Assembly (NCBI GenBank): GCA_019614645.1
Contig: JABWDB010000009.1
Coordinates: 8,661,501 to 8,725,500, forward strand
Length of the DNA: 64,000 nt
Reading direction: 5' to 3'
Source: Stratiolaelaps scimitus
Lineage: Eukaryota > Arthropoda > Arachnida > Mesostigmata > Laelapidae
Shown: piece by piece, positions 1 through 13,400 of the stretch
Position numbering within the stretch: position 1 is the stretch's first letter
Layout of the letters: every line of letters starts with the position of its first letter
Notes under the pieces: generated by a model
The model's input: only the letters and a program-made list of their open reading frames with translations
Database searches by the model: none
Told to the model about the DNA's origin: nothing
Made by a program: the position numbers and the translations under genes

Positions 1-1111
1 TTTGTGATTATTTTTACGAACTACAGCCAATAATACATACGCAACACTTGTTATTACTACAATAATAATATTAATGATGGATCGTTCAATGTTGTTGCTA
101 GCATACACGTTCGTCTCAGAAGTGTTGAATAGCGTCTTAAGAAGCAACCGCGGCTGGCTGCTGACCAACACTAAAGACACTGAACGTACGACTCTTAATT
201 AACTAATCAATTCGTGGCACCGCGTCCTCGAGGTCGGGGGCACAACATGGCGACATGTTGTTGTTATTGTTATCGAAATTGTTCCAATTAACAGACAAGG
301 GCAAGAGGCCGTATCTATCAACCGCTGACTGGACGGGTGGCATTAGAATCCAATTTCAGTCCAAGTATAATTATAATATTATAAAAACGCACCGGCCATA
401 ATGAATTGGTGGAGACGCGACCTAATCACCCGGTAATCATACGTAAACATCGAACAGCTTAAGTGTTAAAAAATGTTGTAATTCAATGATATTCAGTATA
501 CGGTATTTTAATATAACTATTGTTATTATTATTATCATTATTATTATTTTGCAATGCTATTAGTTTAGTTGTTACGATAGAAATCAACACAACGATATGA
601 CCATGAATACTCTATGGCATGATGACTATACGTTATATCATCAATATTAAATAAATCCAAGTAAAAAAAATATATATACATATATTGATATATTTAGATA
701 GATAGATAGATAGATGGATACATAGTTAGTATTATATATACCATCGATCAACGGATGATGGCTGTAAGTAATTACTGGTTCGCTTTACATTGGCTTGATG
801 ATGCCGCAAACAGAAAACAACGTTATGAATAGTCCCACCTGACTGTATCATCGCTCTGTAGGAAATGATCGATTAATCCCACTGAAGATGCCAATTAAGA
901 TGGAATCATTGGGGCCGTACAATATCAAAAATAACAATTAAATGATCTGTTCAGGTATGGTATCTTTCCCTGCCTACCACTAATCGGCAGCTGTCCGCCA
1001 GAGCTTTGATTAGCTATGACGCCGTGAATAAAAATAGTAATTAGGATAATATGATTTTGAAACGATAATAACATTATTGACACTAATGACGAATGCATTC
1101 AAAAATTCTTC

Positions 1112-1160
1112 CCCCAAATTGGTATATATAATATGTATATATATATATACCAATTTGGGG
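1112..1160. repeat. Short inverted repeat with TA-rich loop
   Basis: Left arm 1112-1128 (CCCCAAATTGG followed by TATATA) is the reverse complement of right arm 1143-1160. The loop is AT-rich. A transcript would fold into a hairpin. No coding potential. Confidence 0.8.
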
Positions 1161-3359
1161 ACGAGTCGTCAAAGTATCCGCATGGATGTGCGGATCCTCT
1201 TGACGAATGGTTCGGGACAGCGAGGGATCAACCAATGAAGGCAAGACACTGCTTGTCATTACCACGAAGCGATTCAGGGTAACACGTTCACCTAAACGGG
1301 TTCAATCTATCGAGGAGCATAATCAACATATGAGGGAAAAATAAGCAAACAATTTATATGTGAGAGACACCTGTTGTTGACGGGGCGGTCAATACGAGAG
1401 ATTGACTGACTTGTGTCATAGCAAATGAGCTGCGTATAACAGCTGAACAATTATAATTGCTATCGAGATCGATCAATGATAGCGAATGACGAATTATGAC
1501 GATGATGATGCCAATAATGATGGCCATACCTCAGCAGCAAACAACAAAAATAGTACATGTAGATGTGCTGAAATATATATATATATACACATACAGATAT
1601 ATTTGTCACTGCAATGTAGTGGGGAGTGGGGGAGGGGGGTCAAGGACACACATCCCATAAATAAATAATGACAACATACTCATGAATCAGTAAATATATG
1701 AATGATGATGAATAAATAAATAAAAACTACCTTCTATGAACATGCGTGTATTTCGGTTGTTCCTCAAAGGAGTCTACCGCAGGCTGGTCTGAGCGATCGG
1801 AAACAAGCGCGCGGGGTCCTTCCGTCTGCAGCGCCTTTCACCTCGAAGTGAGCCTAAGAGGCAACGATTGATCATGACGGCCTGCCCTGGCACCCAACTG
1901 TCCCCAACTGCTTCCTGAATTATTGTATATTTTAAGACGGGAAATCAATATCCTACATAGAATAGGGTATGGATCAATTTGTACAATGTACTGTCATCTC
2001 AGATCGGGACTGATGGATGCAGCATGAAGAGTTCGATCTGCAATCACAGATGCATCAACTGTTGTACGGTGATGATATCTGTGGCCGGTGGCTGAATTTA
2101 CTTGTATATCGTATTAGATATTATGATTTCACTATTATGTCCATCGATTGTGGTGTAGTATGCGCCAGCCGTGTATACGACGTTTTGGGTCGTATACATA
2201 GTTCGAGCCAGAATATCCACATTTAACGAAATAAAGTAGACGCTTAGAATTGAATTTCGATTTTCCACCCAGTTATTTATCGGCAGCCGACCAGGGACTC
2301 CAGCAAATACAAATCCTCTGCGTTCGAATTAGATCTGTAATTGATTCCTCTCGCTAGAGCGAAAGCCGCGACCCTTTATCACCAATCATTATTGTTGCGC
2401 CTCAGGAATGGGCCGAGCCGCATTATTGACGCACCGGTCTACACTCAATGGACAGCAATGACTACGCCTGATAACACGGTGGTAGTATAATATCTTGTAT
2501 ATATTTACATCTTTTAGTGGACCAAGCAATGGGCCACACTCTCGGGCAAAAACCATTTGTGTGAAGCTCGGGGTAAGTGCGTATGTGCATTTTACAGTGT
2601 GTTCCAAAACAAAAAAGAAAAAATATATATATTTATATATCCTCCAACATCCAAATGAAATATTAACACGCGTATGTACATATCTTCCTCCGTTTATCCA
2701 GCTCGTTTGCGCTCTCTCGAGACCGTCGATATGTATATGTATCTAAGACGTCTATCGATTTGTGCTTATCTTGGCTTGTTCAGTACTTTGGTCCAAGAGA
2801 AATTAGGTCTGCCTATTTGTTGTCGGGCCACGAACGCTCACTGGGGCACTTGTGTCCACGTTATGGGTCACGGCGAGCTTTTCGTCGTGGAGGGCCGAAG
2901 ACGATCGGGCCACTGGTGATGGACGCTTCCATCGCGCAGCGAAGGCGAACAAACACGGGGGCAGATCGAGAAGAGATAATGAGACAGAGCTTAGCCCCCC
3001 CCCCCCCACAGACATTGGGAATTTGGTTTCCACCAGCTTTCATCAGCGAATAGGAGTAATACACGGGCAACGATGGCCCGACGCACAAACTCCACCATGG
3101 GTAATAACTATTATGCTGGATTAGTTACGTTTCTTGCGTCACTTGTTGTTATTGCTCTTGTTTGTGCGGTGTGCCGACATCACTGGAGGTCCTTCTGGAC
3201 GACCCCCGGCTTCATTACTATAAGGTATGTATAATATCTTCGTCAAAGGACGCTTGCCCGCGCCTGGCCGCTTGTTGCGAACACGGAAACATAGAGCGAG
3301 ATCAGGTGTTGCAGCAGATGTTGATTTCAGACCTCGTCGAGTCCACTAAAGATAGCAGG

Positions 3360-3480
3360 TAGAGGTGGAGCTTTATTGGTTTATCAAAGGAACTGCAATT
3401 GCACAATGCTTAAGTTCTCTCATACGTCCTCATCACGTGGCGAGACTCAAACCTGCGGCCTATGTCATCTGTCAGTGAAT
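3360..3480 (-). repeat. SINE-like dispersed repeat, copy 1
   Basis: Read on the - strand it has a pol III B-box-like segment (CAGGTTTGAGTC), then a stretch with AACTTAAGCATTG and TTGCAGTTC, and an AATAAAGC end. A diverged relative lies at about 21,060-21,170 (-) and a 3'-end relative at 36,425-36,490 (-). The shared order of motifs is seen in the sequence; that it is a tRNA-derived SINE is inference. Confidence 0.45.
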
Positions 3481-4342
3481 AGCCTTTCGAAATGATCTTC
3501 GGCGTTCGGGCGGAATCCTTTCAAACGAAACCCACTCCTCAATCAAGTGTCAATCGGTTCACAGAAAGCCGCCCGCGCAGCAACGTATATAACCCACGGT
3601 GAAATCCGTGGACACAATACCTTCCATGCTATCGTGTCTTCGTCCGACAAATCCGCCGTATCTCTCTCTCTCCGATCTCATAACAGCGATCCTGCTACAA
3701 CAAGAAAAAAGCCGAAACCAAACGAAATTGATTCGTTTACAGCCAGTTTCAATGGCTGTCCCAGTGAATTCGTTTCAGATGAGACCATAATCCCACCGTG
3801 AGGTCAACTCGCGACCGTGGGCAAAGACACTGCGCAATGAGAATACTGTCAAGTCGAATCTATCTACAACAGCGGGAGATGGGTCCGTGATCGGATCAGT
3901 GCATTCTATCACTCACTCTCTATTTTCCGACTGTTTTCTCCATCGTGGTGAGCACAATATCTTTGTAGAATTGCGAGAAGAGAATAGTTCATAATCAACG
4001 TTATTTTCCGGTTGAACGAGTGACTCAACGAGTCTAGCCAATGCGATTATACGATTTTTTTTCGCTTGCGAACACGACAGTATTAGTGATCGTGGAAAAT
4101 GATAGCCAATGATCGGAATAGCGAATGATGACATTACTATTGGCAAGAATCTGATGATGGATATGTTTATATGACAATTATGAATGCGCCAATCCGCTCA
4201 TTGGTGATTATAATATAAGATCGTAGCTGATCGAAATACTTAGCAAAACACATTAATTAAACGAGACTATAACAACATGTACATCGGCATCAACTCACCG
4301 AGATGTATGCACTTAATGACGACCATAAATATGAACAAGGTA

Positions 4343-4345
<3 letters not shown>

Positions 4346-4384
<39 letters not shown>
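4346..4384. repeat. (TA)n microsatellite
   Basis: Uninterrupted AT dinucleotide run of about 39 bp. Confidence 0.95.
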
Positions 4385-4387
<3 letters not shown>

Positions 4388-4590
4388 AGAGGGAGACAGA
4401 GATACGGGGTGGGGAAGAGACGAGTAATGGCAAAGAACTAGGTAAGTCAGGCTTCCCACAAAAAAAAACTCTATATATATACTTAATGCTAATACAATCA
4501 TTTCCCGCCCTATGTATAGTTTACTTTAGATAGTAGTCCGTTCGTTATGACTACCTGCCAGACCTTGATACAATAAGTAAACACAATAGA

Positions 4591-7500
4591 GTAGTGTTGT
4601 GTCTCGAATGTTCAACCTTCAGCTTGCTTTGCAGCTTCCGGTTTATTTTCACACCCCTCTCTCGCTCTCATCCGGACGCCTCAATCCCCCCACGGAACAC
4701 ACGCAAAGATGGATCTAAGCAACGCGTTGGCCGAGGACGACCCCCGGGGGTATCCTTCCCTGTCGCCTGCCTGGTCACAGCTGCGTCACGAAGATGAATG
4801 CCCCCACAAGTAGCCCCCCCCCCCCCCATTGCCCTATCCGGCACCATCACCCCGAACAACAACAAACCCTTCAATCCAACATCTACCCGCTCCGTGTCGG
4901 AAAGTTTTGTGCAGACGAGCTCCGCAGAGATATAGCACAATCGTACGATATCACAATGCAAAGCAGTGTCGAAATTAAGCATTGGCGCTTTAGCACTCGT
5001 GGAAGAGGACGACGACGACAACCCTTAGGCAAGCTCAGCTCGTTTGGCTCACCTTAGCCTACCCCGGGTTGTATTGTATTATATAAGATATAATGAGTTT
5101 ATAATCCCCGGGGGGGTTCGCCTAGCCCCCAAACAGCGTCAGCCACCTGTCTTCTAGTAGCGTATACATTATAGTGTAGCATGAAGGGACTGGCCGATAT
5201 TCAAATTGGCTCAGACAAAAATGCTCCTTTCACATCTCGCGTTCAACATAATGAATTTGCGAGAGAAAAACATTCCGCGATTTTCTCCATCATTTTTTCA
5301 ACATCCTTTTTTCGTAGACGCTTACCAACAACACCTGCTAGTGACTCGTTGTCCTCAGACAACGTTGTGGCGTTATCCCATTATTTTTTGCGTCAAGTAT
5401 ACCGCCTCAACGAGGAGAGTGCATTTTTTAACTTCCATTAGATGCTTTTTTTTGTAGTTCTTCCACACCAGGACAACAACAACAGAAACAACAACACACT
5501 ATCAGACCACATTTGTATTCGCTGTTACCTCGAGCCTCTCAGGCTACCTGCCGACGACGAATGGCGGCCAGTGTCGGTGTGTCGTGCTCACAGCACGGTG
5601 TATACCCGCCGCCGCCGAACCTTCTCAAAGAAGATTTTTTTTCTTCACTTGTTTTTTTGATTCTCGTATACAGAAAAAGAGAAGTTCGTCTCTGCACTGT
5701 GTCGTCGGCGTTAGTGTTTCGGTGTGCGTGCGTGCGTGTATCTGGGTGTCCGGGTGTGAAAGGGGAATCCACACAAAGGAATTCCAACGAGAACAAATTC
5801 GTTGCAGGGAACAATCCTGCGTACTGCGCCCCCAGCTCAAGGCAGGCCGAGCTAAAGAGTTACGCGGGCTACCTTTGCGCCGCGTGTACAGGCAGGCAGG
5901 CAAGCAAGCAAGCACGCACATTCGGCGTGACGTCCGCAGCGAGGCTGCGAGAACAGGACTGTCGAGTGGAGGGCGGCGAGGGGTGTTCTCGGCCTTGTGC
6001 CGAGAAGTGATGAAACAAAATAGGGATCATGACGCGAAACATACCGACGCCATCACGAGCGCTCCGTGTAGCTGCTTCCCGAAGTCCGTCCAGTGGCGTT
6101 GGCGGCGGCGGCTGATCTTCCTCCGGTGTTTTCCTATCTCCGAGAGCGAGACATCGAAGCTGGCTCGCACAGCGCGCCCCCCACCGCGCCCTCCACCGCG
6201 CCCGCCACCGAACACGATGGAAAACTTTCGGCGCCGACCGCCAGCCGCGTTCGCGGGCAATCGTTTCGAGCAAGCTCGTTGAAACTATGCCGACAACCAA
6301 AATGCTCGCACCTCACCGGCCCGATCTCATCTCATCGTATCTGCGAGTCTGAGATGTCTGAGCCTAGCCAAACCGGCGAGTCATATCGCCCTGTACCTAC
6401 GAAGATTTCCTACTTTCCCACGACGGAAGTATCCGCCGAGCCTTGCTTGTATCTGATGGCCGAAGGCTGCAGCATGACGCTAGTCATGACCCCGCTGTTG
6501 TACGGCAACTCGTCTTGAGTTTACTTGGTCCATTACACGTACGGTGTCTTTAACTTCGAGCCTTCGACTGAGTGACCCACCAACCGTGCGCATGCTGTAG
6601 AATACCTTTTATTGAGATGGCAGTAGTTTGTTCTGCATAGTCGACAGAGAGGGACCACGCAAGCGTCCAAGGGAACTTATCCATTTCGTCGGGTGAGGCA
6701 ACGAGCTACCCCGACGGAAACGAGTTTGCTCGTTTTCATATAGCTAAGTTAGATATACATTACAATGTGGTTCCTTCAACGGTCGAGCAGCACTCTTCAA
6801 CGAGTATTATTATATCCAGTTACAGATAGATAGGGGCTTCCTTTTCTTTAACAGGACTTTTTTTCTTCTCCTTCTACAACAACAACGACAACTTTCCACA
6901 GAACAAAGAAATCGGTTCCATCGTCGCGAGCTCGATTCTCCTTTTGCCAAGAGGTGGCCTGCCGTGGGTGACGCGCGAATAGGTCCAACAGGTATCCATC
7001 GTACAGAGATGATGAACTTGGTTTCTCTCTCTTTCGTGTGATACCATCCCCCCCCGAAGCCTCCAGCGTCGCCAGCAGCAACAGCAGGAGAGAACGCGTC
7101 GCATCGAATCGATGCTGCTCGTCGTAGACGATACAAGCAGATACGACGTGTGTAGCAAGCAGACAAACAGGTAAGTACAGGGGGTTGGCAGGCTTGACCA
7201 GCCTACACGAGACCGCCCGTCCGCCAGCCAGCCAGCCAGCGCGTTTGACAAGCAGCAACACCTTGACATCACCTCGGCATCACCGCCGCCCTTACTGCTT
7301 TTCATGCCGCCGTTCGGCATCGCCTCGCCGTCGATGTTGGGTGGGTCCGCCGGGCCCATACGTATAACATGCATCCTCGAACACGAAACGAGCAGCCAGC
7401 GGACAACGTCTGCTCACAGAACGCATATCGTGCACGCCTCCTTGCTGTCGGCCTTATGCATAATTAATGGTGACATTCACTTCGAAGGCAGAGTTAGGAG

Positions 7501-10449
7501 TACGATGACGAGGAGGTGAGAGAGAGAGCATGGTAAGCTGCAACGGCGCCGACATCGAGTCAACGTTGCTGCCAGTGTCTAACCTATAGATTAAGCTGGT
7601 CGACGAGAACCGAGTGAACATGGCCGGACGATCGGCGGCTACCGTTCGGACGGGGCGAGTTGGTTGTCCAGGTTTGCGCTTGCATCCGTCGATGAAGAGA
7701 CGGGAGTCGGACGGCGACGGCTTCGTCGTCGTAAGCGCCGCTGGCCGGCCCCTCACTAGAAGCTCTATCTCGGGATCCTCTGTGCCCGAGGGGCTACGAT
7801 TAACGAGCGGCCACCATCATCATCATCATCGAGCACCCATCCACTCGGCTACTGCTCCGAGCGAGTCGGGACACTGCGGGCAAGCCCTGTTCGGCAACAA
7901 GGCAGATTTACTTGGCTAGAAGCAGAAAGACAGCACGTCAGCTTCGGCGAGGCTTCCTAGCAACATACAGCGACGTCACTGGCACATCTCTTCCACCATC
8001 GTCTACCGTAGTTTACAAGCTCAGTCCCCAACGTCTCATCCGCCCGCCCCGCTCTTGCTCTCGCTCTCTATCTATCCTTTGGTCTCAACTTCTCTAGCCA
8101 TGCTGACCTTGTTACGATCACTCTTGTGTTCCACTGCGACCGCCACAACTGTTCCAACAAGTAGTCCTGCTGCAGCTACTACCACAACAACAGCTATAAT
8201 TGATGCAGAGACTTGATGATGACATGTAGCGAAGTGGAGAGCGGCGCATGATCCACCACCGTTCGACGATTGGTATTAGCCGAATATCGAAGGGAAATGA
8301 TATACGGTATAATCGGGGCTCCGAAAGCTCCGAGAGGTCCTTCGAACCTGTAAAAACTTAACCCAGTCAATCTTTGGTGGAGCTGCTATGAGCTGCTGTC
8401 TATAACTGGATGCTGATGTGCGAATGGGCTCGAAGGATAACTAACGCAAGCTATGTGCGACCTTTTGAAAAACGCACACTGAAGCTTGACTATATTCTGC
8501 CTCTCAAAACAACCCCCCGCCCCCCCGCCCTCTTGCTTCGTAAATCGACACAGCAGTTCAACGGAAAACGGCGAATAATCCACGCGTCAATATGAAAAAA
8601 AAATTATCTGTACGCTCGGCTAACAAGAGCGAGTATCCTACGCGAAGCGTTGCATGGCGAGAATTCGTTCTCCACTCCGATAGAACCCTATCCGCTCCGT
8701 TATTGTCCATGGCGTCCGGCAGTTCCTAGTAGAAGTGACGGCTCGACAACACCCCGCTCCTGACAGGATACGGAGCTTGCATTTGACGCACGCCAATCGA
8801 TGGCCATCTCACGCCAACTCTCACTTGGGCTTAACGACGCATACGGAACACGGTAACTACCGACAGATCGTCTCGTCCGTCCCGCGGATAGCCCCCAGGC
8901 GATGCAGGCCCCGCAGTGAAGGCTTTCATTCACACCAAGTCCGCAATCCGGCGCGGCCCGGCCCTGTTCTCCTCTATCCGCAAAGGGCTTTTGCCACACT
9001 GGCAGGGAACAGTCGAGTTGCCGCCTATCTGAGAACGCTCTCTGTAGCAGAAGCTGTGCCACGAATGCTTTGCCTTGCTAAGCTCGTTTCAACACCGTAC
9101 TAGTCTATAGCGAACGCCGAGAGTGGCACGGGACAAGGTCGGCTCGGCTTCCCTCTCTGTTTGGCCAGACTAGCGGTTCATTTCGACGGCAGCAGTAGCT
9201 CAGAGGTAACCAACGCTAGCAGCGTTATCGGCTACCCGTCGGGCCCTACCTCGCCCTGTCACCTGAGACGTTTCTGTGCAGGCGAATATAATCGAGGTCG
9301 ACCGGCCGAGCAGCTCAGCCTACGGGAAGATGACGAATAGGGATGACTCAGGACGAACGAATTGTCACTGGTCTGCCATTCGTCGGTGAACACAGCACTC
9401 GGATGACACACACACACACACAGCGCCTAGTTCGAGTTGCCAACGAATCCTACATAGCTGGAACGGGACAGCTATGGTGAATGAGTTTCTGTGAGGCGGC
9501 GCAAGCTGCGCAACGCGATCGGGACCCGTTTCTTGAGCCGAGGAAGCGTTTCGGAAGTGTTTCAGAGCAGTGACGAACGGTGTCGATGTGGCGACTAGAT
9601 CGAAATTCGGATCGGCAGACGGATGGTGTGTTTGGCGAATTTCAAAACTAGCTTATTGTCAAGCTTGATAGTACACTAACATGCGGACCTTAACATCCGA
9701 TAAATCGGCGTATGTTCCAATAGAGTTAGTTGCGTCAACGAGGCTACACAGCAGTAATGCTAGTGCCGAAAGCTGCAATGCAATGGTGTCTGTCGGCTGT
9801 CACTTAAAAGCAGGAGGGGCTCCCGCTAGACACACTTTCAGCTAAAAGTGATCTTGAAAATGGTACACGCTGGTCGACTAGCAGTGCAGGCTCTACGTGC
9901 ATTTTGACTGACTTCACTCGAGTCGGCTAGCATAGCTCGAATGCTGAGTCAGCGTCACGAAGTGCCGAGGTGAGACAAAATTAAGTCCTCACTGGAAAAA
10001 TGCTACCCGTCACACAAATGCGATATGGTCTCTTCCCCATTTTTCTTCGTTGACAACTGGACACATCTGATCACACGCCTGATTTTTATTCGTTTGAAAC
10101 CGCAGCGCACAGGAACCGATTGCGGCGCTCGGACTGCAAGAACAACAAGTTTGCACAGAGAGACATGCTCTCTGTACGTGTGTCATACACTGCAATTGCA
10201 GCAATCAGCCAAGCGGACAGCAAAAGCCCATTAGAAATAAATTAGCTTTCTCACGTTCGCGCCACGTCATACACGTTCGATTCGTATGCCAACTGGCTAA
10301 GTGAAGAGGTCGGTGAAATGTTGCTGCTCGAGTACCATAGACGATGATTTCCACGATTGCTGAGGGATACTGATAAGTCGGTGCACGTAATAGCGATTCA
10401 GGTAAGTTTTACTTGCGTGGGGGAAGAGGGGAGCGAACAGCCAACCATC
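4591..10449. other. GC-richer region upstream of scramblase A, no gene identified
   Basis: Base composition rises here, with many overlapping open frames on both strands, as expected from random GC-rich DNA. None shows a recognisable domain. It could hold the promoter and untranslated 5' exons of the scramblase at 10,450; a GTAAGT donor-like site at 10,401 would fit, but no matching acceptor decides it. A (CAT)n run near 7,812-7,830 reads as six histidines in one frame and is only a trinucleotide repeat. Confidence 0.4.
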
Positions 10450-13400
10450 ATGTACAGCAACGCCAAAGAAATGACAGGCGATGCAGATACGGATCAAGTG
10501 GTTACCACACAGCCAGCACCCGCAGCCGAATCGTCTACTCCTGTCGACAGCGCTCTCTACTGTCTTGATGGACTCAGCCAAGTGGTTGTCAAGCAGCAGG
10601 TCCGATTCTGTAACGGCTGCGTCGTGCCAGGTAAGTACATAACAGCGGCGCTGAATGTTGGCTGCCTGCTCAGATAGCATACTACATACTGATAACTTCA
10701 CTCAGTGGCGAGCATGCTCGGCCATCTGCGAAAGAGACAGATTTTATAGTGGCAGCAACGAGAGCAAGAAATTGCATACACAAACGGCAACGTATTGATA
10801 TTAAGCCGACTGGTATTGTAGTTGCATGACACATGTAGCATTAATAGTGTCCACAACCAAAGTATTGTACCCAAACCGATAATCCGAGTAGTGTCAGCTT
10901 CACATCGTCTTTATCTGCTCGCAGCAATCTTACCGCAAGATTCTTGTGCGGACTCGTATACCTCATCACGAGCTTGTGCTCCGTATCGGAATACAAGCAC
11001 CTCCTCGGCCACCCTCACTGTTTCACGGCACTGAACCTGTCCGCCGTTGCATGTGCTACGTATTACCAATCCCACATAGCACAATTGTATTAATAATAAG
11101 CGAGTCATAATTCTTCGGCAAAAAACAACCCACTGCTCTGTTCTTTGTTCTACCCTCGTTGTCTGCCCTGACGGACCCCAGCGTGTTGCGGCGCGTGCGA
11201 CTCGGTTGAGAGTTACTACATTCGCAGTCCCTCAGGTCAGAATCTCCTCGAGGCGCGCACCGATTCGTCCTGTCTCTGCTCGTGCTGCGGTCTATGCCAG
11301 AACGATGAGATTATCCTGGAGGACCCAAGTAAGGGCGTGGATGTCATGTCGCTATCCAGAATCGAGGGTTGCCCCTGCATGGCGAAAATGTTCTGCGGCT
11401 TGCTCGGTCAACCGGTGGGTAATACATTCACTCGATATTTTCACATCGTTAGCACGAAGTTAATAGGGGGGCAGCATAAAGATAACACGGCGTTTTGTTG
11501 GGCCCAATGTGGGCGTATCACATGTGTCTCTCTCGCTTTTTTTTTTTTTTGCTTTTCGTAATGGGTATAATGGGTGATCTCACGTCGAGGCTAATGGTTA
11601 GTAATGAAAGGTGTAACGTCATTAGAGGGACATTAAAACCGACAACAGCCCGGTGTTGACCTGCTGGAGCTGGAGCGCGAGCTAACGCCTCGGCCTAGGC
11701 GTGATACAAAACGAATTGCACACACTTAGTAAGCACGGTAAGTGCGCTTAGCCTGTAAATGACCAACCGTGAGTAGGTGGTTGAGTCGCGAGAAAGGCGA
11801 TGTTCGAGATGAGCAGAGGGTCCGCTGCGGAAACGTTGAATAGTATCTAAAGTTGTTTAAAGCTTGTGAGTTAATTTGTAAATGTCGTCATTAATTCCCT
11901 ATTAATCAGCCCCCCCCCCCATCTCTCTCTCAGTCAGCCTACCGAAATTTAATATTGATAATTATAATAATAAAGTTTAATTGTATTACATTACAATGAC
12001 GTGGGAAATTCTTGCCATGTACGATAGCGGAATCCTACACCATCCATACACAATATGCAATTTATGTTGGTTAGCTGTTGCTGCTATACTTTAGACTATA
12101 TTGTTGTAGCTGGCCTACTGTTTTTCTAATCGATCTATAATAAGTTCGTATATGTTGATATCTAGGAGTGCTATCGAAATCGATTCCATCTAGTCGAGCT
12201 CTGAGCCCAAGGTCGGCTGACAGCCATTGACAATAATATGGCCGGCGGAGCCAATAGTCGAAACACAGGTGTCGGCGCACGCTACGCGTCAACATATGGA
12301 AGCATTGCGCCCAGTGAATGAGGGTGTTGAGAGGGGGTTCATTGCCAAGGGTTCAGGGGGTGAACTTGTGCCGTGCGTACGTCCAACAGAATCGGACGAA
12401 CGTGGAGAAGAGCCGACAGCCAACTGCAAGTGGCCGACCGAGCGACCGACCGACCAAAGGGACGACAACTATCGGGAAGACCATCACCACCTATCGTCTC
12501 TAGCGTTCGACCACTCGGCCATTCCTCCAATCGCCCCAGCCCAGACCGCGACTACGTACTGGCCTGCCTGGACTGTCTGCCCACCGTATTTCTCATGGCT
12601 CTTCATTCGCGCGTGGTCACGTACGCGGTGTGCTCGTGCAAGACCCGAGCCTCCATACTATATATATATATAGTGTGGAGAGAGAGAGAGGGAGCGGTAG
12701 CAGTAGAAGAGGTGGTGGTGGTGGTTGGAGGCGACGTCGGCGAGAACAGCCAACCGCGGCCTCGAACAATCGAAGGCTTCATCTTCGTTCACTTTCATCC
12801 TATGTCGATGTCTACTCTTTTCTTTCTATCACCTACGAACTAACTTCGACCAGTAGCAGTCGTGGTAGTGGTCGCTGTTCGTGCGGGGGTAGGTGCCCTG
12901 GTGGTGGTGCTAGGTAGACGCTGCAAGGCCTACGCGGCGACACCAGCAGCAGTAGTAACAGTCGCTGTCCTCGCCGTACCAGAGGTGGGGGGCGGGGGGG
13001 TCGGAGGGTGAGTTTCGGCCTGCGCGGGAAAAGCCTTCGAAACAGAAAAGGCCTCCGTAGGACCGGCCCGGCGCGCTAGTACTCCGCGTGACTGAGTCAG
13101 TCCACGGGGGGCCTCCCACACGCGGCTCCAAGGTTGGGCCGGTCGGGCGAAGCTGGCGCGGATCTCGGAAGCGGGAATTTGTCAGGGGCGTGTTCGACCA
13201 TCGTCATAGCATTCTGTGTTTTTCGGGGGGAAAACAGCCATCATCCACCGTCGGATGCTGACGGTGGAACTGCGACTTGAACTGCTGGGCTTCCAGGAGA
13301 GTGCATCACGCCGGCTGGCACCCGAGTGGCTGCCCCCCCCCCCCCCCGCGGACCCCCTCCGTCGAGTTCCCTGTCCGCCTCAACGAGGGCGACGGCAAAC

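Larger units (their letters stand above)
1..4590. other. AT-rich non-coding stretch, no gene seen
   Basis: Only short open frames occur here, mostly without ATG starts and with no family resemblance. The stretch holds small TAGA and TA microsatellites (around 697-720 and 4346-4384), one inverted repeat near 1.1 kb and one SINE-like repeat near 3.4 kb, listed separately. Confidence 0.6.

Noticed and set aside
5584..6282. 232-codon + strand open frame
   Set aside because: Low-complexity Arg, Pro and Phe runs derived from microsatellite-like DNA; no homology recognised.
7812..7830. Six consecutive histidine codons, like an affinity tag or vector sequence
   Set aside because: It is a (CAT)n trinucleotide repeat in an unsupported frame with no vector sequence around it.
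10401..10440. Intron before the scramblase A start (GTAAGT at 10,401)
   Set aside because: The only nearby AG would give a 40-nt intron without a pyrimidine tract; the donor-like site was not used in the model.
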